This document shows positions 56,708 through 64,000 of a stretch of DNA of 64,000 nucleotides, piece by piece (positions within the stretch are counted from its first letter, which is position 1; every line of letters starts with the position of its first letter). The position numbers and the translations under genes are program-made. Origin of the DNA: Croceibacterium soli (GTDB taxonomy: Bacteria > Pseudomonadota > Alphaproteobacteria > Sphingomonadales > Sphingomonadaceae); NCBI RefSeq assembly GCF_009828065.1, contig NZ_WTYK01000004.1, positions 124,001 to 188,000 on the forward strand, given 5' to 3'. Under the pieces are notes generated by a model. The model did not search any database and was not told the origin of the DNA. It saw nothing but the letters and a program-made list of their open reading frames with translations.

Positions 56708-57544
56708 CTAGTAGTAAGGCGGCCGGTCCAACCCCTTGGGACTGGCGGTAAAGATCTCACACCCATCCTCGGTAATCCCGATCGAATGTTCGAACTGGGC
56801 CGAGAGGCTCTTGTCGCGAGTGACTGCGGTCCAGCCGTCGCTGAGCAGCTTCACCGGCGCCTTGCCGAGGTTGATCATCGGCTCGATCGTCATGAACATG
56901 CCGGGCCGTAACTCGGGGCCGGTTCCCGCCTTGGCGGCGTGGACCACTTCGGGCGCATCGTGGAACAGGCGGCCGAGGCCGTGGCCGCAGAATTCGCGTA
57001 CGACGCCGTAGCGGAACTGTTCGGCATGGGCCTGGATCGCCGCGCCGATGTCGCCCAGTCGCGCGCCCGGCTTCGCCTGCTCGATGCCGATCATCAGGCA
57101 CTCGTAGGTCACATCGACCAGCCGCTTGGCCTTCAGCCCGACGTCGCCGACCAGGTACATGCGGCTGGAATCGCCGTGCCAGCCGTCGAGCAGCGGGGTC
57201 ACGTCGATGTTGACGATGTCGCCGTCCTTCAGCCGCTTGTCCGATGGGATGCCGTGGCACACGACGTGGTTGATCGAGATGCAGCAGCTATGCGTGTAGC
57301 CGCGGTAGCCGAGCGTGGCGGGCACGCCGCCGGCGTCGAGCGTCATCTCGCGGACCACGCGGTCGAGCTCCTCGGTCGAGACGCCGGGCTCCACGCGCAG
57401 GGCCATCTCGTCGAGGATTTCCGCCGCGAGCCTGCCGGCTGCGCGCATGCCGTCGAAGCCCTCGGGCCCGTGGAGCTTGATGGTGCCGTCGCGCAGGACG
57501 GTTTCGGTGCCGGTGACGTGCTGGTATTCGGTCATCACCGCCAT
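56708..57544 (-). CDS. map: Methionine aminopeptidase type I
   Basis: The 278-residue enzyme removes N-terminal methionine from new proteins. Metal and catalytic residues are visible: His97 (HVVCHGIPS), Asp114 and Asp125 (VNIDVTPLLDGWHGDSS), His in CGHGLGRLFHDAPEV, and Glu in TIEPMINLG and FEHSIGITEDG. Its 278-residue length includes an N-terminal 25-residue extension. The stop codon lies at the edge of the repeat element at 56707. Confidence 0.95.
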   Translation of the reverse strand: MAVMTEYQHVTGTETVLRDGTIKLHGPEGFDGMRAAGRLAAEILDEMALRVEPGVSTEELDRVVREMTLDAGGVPATLGYRGYTHSCCISINHVVCHGIPSDKRLKDGDIVNIDVTPLLDGWHGDSSRMYLVGDVGLKAKRLVDVTYECLMIGIEQAKPGARLGDIGAAIQAHAEQFRYGVVREFCGHGLGRLFHDAPEVVHAAKAGTGPELRPGMFMTIEPMINLGKAPVKLLSDGWTAVTRDKSLSAQFEHSIGITEDGCEIFTASPKGLDRPPYY

Positions 57545-57575
57545 GTAGCGATCCGACGGCGGGATTGCGAGGCCC

Positions 57576-58388
57576 TCAGCGCGCGATCGAGAACGCCGGC
57601 CGGAAAGCCGGCTTCACGGCGTCTAGGATCGCCTGGTCCACCGGAAACTCCAGTTCGAAACTTCCTTCCGCATAGGGACCCGCGACGTAAGGGCCGAACC
57701 ACACGGTGATGCGGTTAAAGGTCCTTCCGTTCGAGGAACCGGCCACGACCGTGGCATCCTCGACCCCGACGCAGCGGTCGAACTCCTCGTCGCTGCCCTC
57801 CGGGACCGGCTCGCCGCGCCGCTCCTTGCGTTCGCGGTTGAGCGCTTCGCACAGGCGCTCGCCGAGCGCGCGGTCGAGCGCCTCGGTCGAGTTGAACAGT
57901 TCCGCCGCCGGAAAGCCGCGGCCGACCTGCTTGTCCCACACGAGCGAATCGAGGCCGTACATTCCGTGGGCACCGCCGGTGTAGGAGGAGAACCCGCCCG
58001 ACAGACTCAGCCAGTTCGGCAGGTCGGAGACCACCTTCCACTCCTTGGAGAAGGAATAGGCGTTGTACGGGAAGCCGCTGTCCTCGGCCTGCTCCATGCC
58101 CTCGCGGGCGCTGGCGATCAGTTCCTTCTTCCGCCCGGCCAGCTCGGCGTCGAGCTGCCGGCGCAGCGCGGGGATTTCTCCAGCCTCGGCCGGATAGGAA
58201 TATTCGAAGCTGTAGAGCTCGCTTTCCTCGTCGACCGACTTGGCGCCGCCTTCTTCCTCCGCCGTGGCCGTGGCGGTTGCAGCGGGGGTCGCCGAATCGG
58301 CGGGCAGTTGCTCTTCCGTGGTCCCGTCACCGTTCGAGCACGCGGCGACAGCCAGCAGTGCGAGCGGCAAGAGAGGGCGAAACGGCAT
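57576..58388 (-). CDS. DUF3298/DUF4163-type lipoprotein
   Basis: From the ATG at 58388 the product is 270 residues with a lipobox (LLAVAAC, Cys17), a Thr/Ala/Glu-rich linker, and a two-lobed DUF4163/DUF3298 region: YSFEYSYPAEAGEIPALRRQL, then SGGFSSYTGGAHGMYGLDSLVWD and a C-terminal ITVWFGPYVAGPYAEGSFELEFP. Proteins of this type (RsiV, PdaC relatives) are periplasmic and some bind lysozyme or deacetylate peptidoglycan. The catalytic residues cannot be set here. It is divergent from the M17 peptidase gene, 36 bp apart. Confidence 0.82.
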   Translation of the reverse strand: MPFRPLLPLALLAVAACSNGDGTTEEQLPADSATPAATATATAEEEGGAKSVDEESELYSFEYSYPAEAGEIPALRRQLDAELAGRKKELIASAREGMEQAEDSGFPYNAYSFSKEWKVVSDLPNWLSLSGGFSSYTGGAHGMYGLDSLVWDKQVGRGFPAAELFNSTEALDRALGERLCEALNRERKERRGEPVPEGSDEEFDRCVGVEDATVVAGSSNGRTFNRITVWFGPYVAGPYAEGSFELEFPVDQAILDAVKPAFRPAFSIAR

Positions 58389-58424
58389 TGGATTTCTCCG
58401 GGCGAATGGCGCTAGGGGCGGCTT

Positions 58425-59807
58425 ATGAGCGAGATCAAAGACCTTATCCAGCCGGATCGCGCGCAGGATGCGATCGCCATCCATCTGGTCGACAAGGACG
58501 GCTTCGAAGCCTGGGCGAAGACGCTGAGCGGGCCGCAGCGCACGGCGCTGGCGGCGCAGAAGTTCGACGGATCGGGATATCAGGTCGGCATCGTGCCCGA
58601 CGGGGAAAGCTGGTTCGCCGTCGGCGGCGTGGCCGATCCCGAGGAGCTTTCCAGCTGGTGCATGGCCAGGCTGGCCGAGGCGCTGCCGGCCGGGACCTAT
58701 CGCCGGGCTCAGGGGGAACCCGGCAAGGCGCTGCACGGCTGGCAGACCGCGCAGTACCGCTTCATCCGCTACAAGGACGACAAGGACGCCCAGGGCCCGC
58801 GCGTGCTGCTGACCCGCGACGTGGCCCGCATCGCGGCTGCCGAAGCCGAGGCGCGGGCCGTCTGCCTCGTGCAGGACCTCGTCAACACGCCGGCCGAGGA
58901 CATGGGCCCGGCGCAGCTCGAGGCAGTGGCCGAGGCGCTGGCCAAGGAGCACGGCGGCAAGCTGAAGGTCACGCGCGGCGACGCGCTGGAGCAGGAGTTC
59001 CCGATGGTCCACGCGGTGGGCCGCGCTGCCGCGCGCAGCCATGCGCCGCGGATGATCGAGCTGACCTGGGGCGACCCCAAGGCGCCGAAGCTGGCCCTGG
59101 TCGGCAAAGGCGTGTGCTTCGATTCGGGCGGGCTCGATATCAAGCCATCGGCGGGCATGCTGCTGATGAAGAAGGACATGGGCGGGGCCGCCCATGCGCT
59201 GGCGCTGGCCGGGCTGGTGATGGGCGCGGGCCTTAAGGTGCGGCTGCAATGCCTGGTGCCGGCGGTCGAGAACGCCATCGCCGGCAACGCCTTCCGCCCC
59301 GGCGACGTGCTGCGGAGCCGCAAGGGGCTGACCGTCGAGATCGGCAACACCGATGCCGAAGGGCGCCTGATCCTGGGTGACGCCCTGGCGCTGGCGAGTG
59401 AGGACAAGCCGGAGCTCCTGCTCGATTTCGCCACCCTCACCGGCGCGGCCCGCGTTGCTCTGGGCCCGGACCTCCCCGCGCTGTTCACGCGCGAGGATGC
59501 CACGGCCGAGGCGCTGCTCGCCGCCGGCAAGGACAGCGACGATCCGGTCTGGCGCCTACCGCTGCACCAGGGCTACGCCGAGTGGCTGGCGTCCGACATC
59601 GCCGACACCAACAACGCGCCCGCCAACGGCTTCGCCGGAGCCAGCGTCGCCGGGCTGTTTCTCGACAAGTTCGTCGGCGAAGGGATCGACTGGGCCCATT
59701 TCGACACGTTCGCCTGGCGGCCGAATGCCAAGCCCGGGAGGCCCAAAGGCGGGGCCGCACTGGGCCTGCGTGCGGCCTGGCGGATGGTGCAGGATCGCTT
59801 CGGCTGA
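58425..59807 (+). CDS. pepA: Leucyl aminopeptidase family (M17)
   Basis: The 460-residue protein is a cytosolic M17 metallopeptidase. Two-metal site motifs: VGKGVCFDSGGLDIKPSAGMLLMKKDMGGAA (Lys and Asp ligands) and EIGNTDAEGRLILGDAL (Asp/Glu ligands, catalytic Arg). The N-terminal macro-like domain is shorter than in E. coli PepA (503). It has the second conserved DTNNAPANGFAGASVAGLFLDKFV. Peptide turnover is expected; DNA-binding functions of PepA are not shown. Confidence 0.94.
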   Translation: MSEIKDLIQPDRAQDAIAIHLVDKDGFEAWAKTLSGPQRTALAAQKFDGSGYQVGIVPDGESWFAVGGVADPEELSSWCMARLAEALPAGTYRRAQGEPGKALHGWQTAQYRFIRYKDDKDAQGPRVLLTRDVARIAAAEAEARAVCLVQDLVNTPAEDMGPAQLEAVAEALAKEHGGKLKVTRGDALEQEFPMVHAVGRAAARSHAPRMIELTWGDPKAPKLALVGKGVCFDSGGLDIKPSAGMLLMKKDMGGAAHALALAGLVMGAGLKVRLQCLVPAVENAIAGNAFRPGDVLRSRKGLTVEIGNTDAEGRLILGDALALASEDKPELLLDFATLTGAARVALGPDLPALFTREDATAEALLAAGKDSDDPVWRLPLHQGYAEWLASDIADTNNAPANGFAGASVAGLFLDKFVGEGIDWAHFDTFAWRPNAKPGRPKGGAALGLRAAWRMVQDRFG

Positions 59808-59882
59808 CGATCGCCGCTTCCGGCGGCTTGCCGGGACAGCGCACGCGGTCTAAGCGCCGCCCCGACCAAGCACGAGAGACAA

Positions 59883-60241
59883 GTGACCGGCCAGTCCGAA
59901 AACCAATCCTGGCACAGGCATGCGCAAGGGCCCTTCACCCTTGCCGGCCCTGTTGCACGCCCTGATTCGCGGCGCCTGCCCTTGCGCGGCGACCTCGCCC
60001 ACATCGGCCTGGCCGGGAAGCATTTCGTGCCGCATTACGCCGTGCCGCAGCCGCGCACCGTCATGCCCGGCGGAGCCTCGCTGCTCGCCGAAGCCGAGGT
60101 CGGCGCCGAGGAGCTGTGCACGCTGATGGAGGGCGACAGCTTCGAAGTGCTCGACGTCGCCGGCAACTGGGCCTGGGGCTGCCTCTCGCTCGAAGGGCCG
60201 GTCGGTTACGTCCACCTGGACCGACTGGAGGCGTTCGCCTG

Positions 60242-60242
<1 letters not shown>
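59883..60242 (+). CDS. Small SH3-domain protein (NlpC/P60-type N-terminal domain)
   Basis: The 119-residue product contains a bacterial SH3-like fold: LRGDLAHIGLAGKHFVPHY followed by EVGAEELCTLMEGDSFEVLDVAGNWAWGCLSLEGPVGYVHLDRLEAF. It looks like the SH3 part of NlpC/P60 peptidases without the catalytic domain. The start is GTG at 59883. The stop overlaps the argC start by one base, so it is translated with argC. No signal peptide is apparent. Confidence 0.75.
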
Positions 60243-61754
<1,512 letters not shown>

Positions 61755-61836
61755 CGCAATCCCCGGCCCGGCGAGCCCGCGGCCGGACTTACGAACATCA
61801 CGAACATCAAGAACTTACGCTCAAGGAAGGAAGACA

Positions 61837-63246
61837 ATGCCCACCGCAAAGGAAATCGTGAAGCGGATCCAGGACGAGGAGATCGAGTGGGTCGATCTTC
61901 GCTTCACCGATCCCAAAGGCAAATGGCAGCACCTGTCGATGGTCGCCTCGGCGCTCGACGAGGACCAGCTCGAAGAAGGCCTGATGTTCGACGGTTCGTC
62001 GATCGCCGGCTGGAAGGTGATCAACGAATCCGACATGATCCTGAAGCCGGACCTGGGCGAGGTCTACATGGATCCGTTCAGCGCCACGCCGATGATGATC
62101 GTGTTCTGCGACATCGTCGAGCCGTCGACCGGTGACTGGTACGCGCGCGATCCGCGCACGACCGCCAAGCGGGCCGAGAACTTCCTCAAGACCACCGGCA
62201 TCGGCGACACCGTCTATGTCGGCCCCGAGGCCGAGTTCTTCATGTTCGACGACGTGCGCTTCGAAGATCACTACGCCGGTTCGGGCTTCCAGATCGACGA
62301 TGTCGAGCTGCCGACGAACACCGCCACCGAGATCGAGGGCGGCAACATGGCGCACCGTCCGCGCGCCAAGGGCGGCTACTTCCCGGTGGCCCCGGTCGAC
62401 AGCGCCGTGGACATTCGCGGCGAGATGGTCGCGACGATGCTCGAGATGGGCCTGCCCTGCGACAAGCATCACCACGAAGTGGCTGCGGCTCAGCACGAGC
62501 TGGGCCTGACGTTTGGCACGCTGACGCAGACCGCCGACCGCATGCAGATCTACAAGTACGTCGTGCACCAGGTCGCCCATGCTTACGGCAAGACGGCGAC
62601 GTTCATGCCGAAGCCGATCAAGAACGACAACGGCAGCGGCATGCACACGCACTTCTCGATCTGGGACGGCGGCAAGCCGCTGTTCGCCGGTAACGGCTAT
62701 GCCGGGCTGTCCGACATGTGCCTGTACTTCATCGGCGGCGTCATCAAGCACGCCAAGGCGCTGAACGCCTTCACCAACCCCGGCACCAACAGCTACAAGC
62801 GGCTGGTCCCGGGCTTCGAGGCACCTGTGCTGCTGGCCTATTCGGCACGCAACCGTTCGGCTTCGTGCCGCATCCCGTACGGCACGGGCGAGAAGGCCAA
62901 GCGGGTCGAGTTCCGCTTCCCCGACGCGCTTGCCAACCCCTACCTCGCTTATGCCGCGCTGCTGATGGCCGGCCTCGACGGGATCCAGAACAAGATCCAC
63001 CCGGGCGAAGCGATGGACAAGAACCTATACGACCTGCCGCCGGCAGAGCTGGCCGAGGTACCGACGGTCTGCGGCAGCCTGCGCGAAGCGCTCGAATCGC
63101 TCGCCGCGGACAACGAGTTCCTGCTGCAGGGCGACGTGTTCACCAAAGACCAGATCGACTCCTACCTCGAACTGAAGTGGGAAGAAGTCAGCCGCTGGGA
63201 AACGACCCCCAGCCCGGTCGAATTCGACATGTACTACAGCGGCTGA
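61837..63246 (+). CDS. glnA: Glutamine synthetase type I
   Basis: The 469-residue dodecameric enzyme fixes ammonium onto glutamate. Signatures: [55 protein letters not shown], and the adenylylation tyrosine Tyr398 in [10 protein letters not shown] good Shine-Dalgarno AAGGAAGG lies before the ATG. Beta-type regulation by GlnE adenylylation and GlnB is expected. A strong terminator follows. Confidence 0.98.
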   Translation: MPTAKEIVKRIQDEEIEWVDLRFTDPKGKWQHLSMVASALDEDQLEEGLMFDGSSIAGWKVINESDMILKPDLGEVYMDPFSATPMMIVFCDIVEPSTGDWYARDPRTTAKRAENFLKTTGIGDTVYVGPEAEFFMFDDVRFEDHYAGSGFQIDDVELPTNTATEIEGGNMAHRPRAKGGYFPVAPVDSAVDIRGEMVATMLEMGLPCDKHHHEVAAAQHELGLTFGTLTQTADRMQIYKYVVHQVAHAYGKTATFMPKPIKNDNGSGMHTHFSIWDGGKPLFAGNGYAGLSDMCLYFIGGVIKHAKALNAFTNPGTNSYKRLVPGFEAPVLLAYSARNRSASCRIPYGTGEKAKRVEFRFPDALANPYLAYAALLMAGLDGIQNKIHPGEAMDKNLYDLPPAELAEVPTVCGSLREALESLAADNEFLLQGDVFTKDQIDSYLELKWEEVSRWETTPSPVEFDMYYSG

Positions 63247-63272
63247 TCGCACTTCGATCGACCGAGAAGGAG

Positions 63273-63303
63273 GGGCGCCCGGAGAGATCCGGGCGCCCTT
63301 TTT
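63273..63303 (+). terminator. Rho-independent terminator of glnA
   Basis: GGGCGCCCGGA (63273-63283) pairs with TCCGGGCGCCC (63288-63298) around GAGA, an 11-bp GC-rich stem, followed by TTTTT at 63299-63303. It lies 27 bp after the glnA stop. Confidence 0.93.
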
Positions 63304-63316
63304 CGTGCGCAGGTAA

Positions 63317-63433
63317 TCCTCCCCTGCAAGGGGAGGGGACCGCCCGCGAAGCGGGTAGTGCAGGGGTGTCCCCGCCGGCGGTTACACCCCTCCGTCAGCC
63401 CTCCCGGCTGCCACCTCCCCTCCCAGGGGAGGA
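63317..63433. repeat. Palindromic repeat island downstream of glnA
   Basis: TCCTCCCCT (63317-63325) and AGGGGAGGA (63425-63433) bound the element. Inside are a GGGGAGGGGACC stretch, a CCCGCGAAGCGGG hairpin and CCCCGCCGG/CCGGCGG-type arms. The layout matches the murB-ddl island at 33114-33230. The remainder of the 303-bp gap (63434-63549) is modestly A/T-richer (AGGTATTTTCC near 63466) and may hold the promoter of the lysozyme gene. Confidence 0.7.
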
Positions 63434-63549
63434 TCGGTCGATCGGCCGTCCAGTCGACTCAACTAGGTATTTTCCACCGCGAAAACCATTTTCCTATTCG
63501 CTTCGAACCTGCTTCATGCCGCCACCGGATCGACTTGGCGGGGGCGACG

Positions 63550-64000
63550 ATGCGGCGGGAAATCATCTTCGACAGAGTGCGGGCAATGCTCGGGCGCGGC
63601 TTTCGGCGGGACGAGATCGTCTCGCTCGACCAGGCGATTCAGGCGGCGCTGGACGGCAGCGCAGGGCAATGCCCACGGCAGGTCGGCCCCGCCGGAGTCG
63701 CGATGATCAAGCGCTTCGAAGGCTGCGCCCAGGCGCGGCCCGACGGCCGGTTCGAAGCCTATCCCGATCCCGGAACGGGCGGCGTGCCGTGGACCATCGG
63801 CTGGGGCGCCACGGGGCCGGGTATCGGCCCCGGCACGGTGTGGACCCAGGCGGAATGCGACGCGCGGCTGGAAGCCGACATCGCCCGCCACGCCAGCGAA
63901 GTCCTGCGGGCGCTGGCCGGCGCCACGGCGACGCAAGGGCAGTTCGATGCGCTGGTCTCGTTCCACTACAACACCGGCGCGATCGGCCGGGCGACGCTGA
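63550..64000 (+). CDS. GH24 lysozyme (endolysin-like), cut by window edge
   Basis: The ATG at 63550 opens a frame of at least 150 residues that continues past the window. After a 45-residue basic/helical N-terminus, the lysozyme core reads GVAMIKRFEGCAQARPDGRFEAYPDPGTGG with catalytic Glu57, then VPWTIGWGATGPGIGPGTVWTQAEC, the (Y)PD...TIGxG pattern of phage-type lysozymes (T4/P22 class). It ends near FHYNTGAIGRATL, the usual helix close to the middle of GH24 proteins. No phage gene lies beside it in the window. It may be a domesticated endolysin. Confidence 0.85.
   Translation, partial: MRREIIFDRVRAMLGRGFRRDEIVSLDQAIQAALDGSAGQCPRQVGPAGVAMIKRFEGCAQARPDGRFEAYPDPGTGGVPWTIGWGATGPGIGPGTVWTQAECDARLEADIARHASEVLRALAGATATQGQFDALVSFHYNTGAIGRATL

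Overview
The window looks like a chromosomal segment of a GC-rich alphaproteobacterium of the order Sphingomonadales (Erythrobacteraceae/Sphingomonadaceae-like). Reasons: a complete, very tightly packed dcw cluster in the order mraZ-rsmH-ftsL-ftsI-murE-murF-mraY-murD-ftsW-murG-murC-murB-ddl-ftsQ-ftsA-ftsZ; a cobA/DUF2849/sulfite reductase/DUF934/cysH operon; an EcfG-type stress promoter; and several families of short palindromic intergenic repeats of the kind common in this order. This assignment is inference from gene content and was not checked by a search.

Layout. 1-5.9 kb: a cell-envelope-like island (phosphodiesterase-like enzyme, polysaccharide flippase, PLP enzyme, ATP-grasp ligase, nucleotidyltransferase) with no assignable product. 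6.0-8.8 kb: hemerythrin plus large catalase behind an EcfG-like promoter. 8.8-15.1 kb: UDP-glucose dehydrogenase, queF, a Pro-rich membrane protein, mercaptopyruvate sulfurtransferase, a MetC-like lyase and an MscS channel. 15.4-19.4 kb: assimilatory sulfate/sulfite reduction operon. 19.5-26.3 kb (mostly minus strand): epimerase, proB, obgE, tRNA-Ala, a polyproline lipoprotein, a Bax-inhibitor-1 protein, proC and a ybjN-like gene. 26.4-47.1 kb (minus strand): SPOR/TPR protein and the dcw cluster, read from mraZ toward ftsZ. 47.4-50.2 kb: two unknown envelope genes, cysK and a 2Fe-2S ferredoxin. 50.3-54.6 kb: DNA glycosylase, S9 peptidase, pirin and a short-chain dehydrogenase paralogue that has lost its catalytic residues. 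54.8-61.2 kb: phhB, ccmAB, map, a DUF3298-like lipoprotein, an M17 aminopeptidase, an SH3 protein and argC. 61.4-63.3 kb: glnB-glnA. The right edge cuts a GH24 lysozyme gene.

How the parts fit together. Peptidoglycan precursor synthesis (murA-independent steps B to G, mraY, ddl) and the divisome (ftsL/I/W/Q/A/Z) form one nearly continuous transcription unit, with most genes overlapping by 1-4 bp. The exceptions are a repeat island between murB and ddl and a 127-bp gap before ftsZ that holds a consensus DnaA box and a GANTC methylation site. Sulfur genes (cysH, sulfite reductase, cobA for siroheme, cysK, sseA, metC-like) and nitrogen/proline genes (glnB, glnA, proB, proC, argC) are spread over the segment. 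Repeat islands fill nearly all of the intergenic space over 100 bp. One repeat copy supplies the second to tenth codons of rsmH.

No insertion sequence, integrase, CRISPR array or rRNA gene was seen. The observations most worth following are the unexplained envelope island at the left edge, the catalytically dead SDR protein, the repeat-derived start of rsmH, and the DnaA-box clusters flanking the ftsZ/SPOR region.
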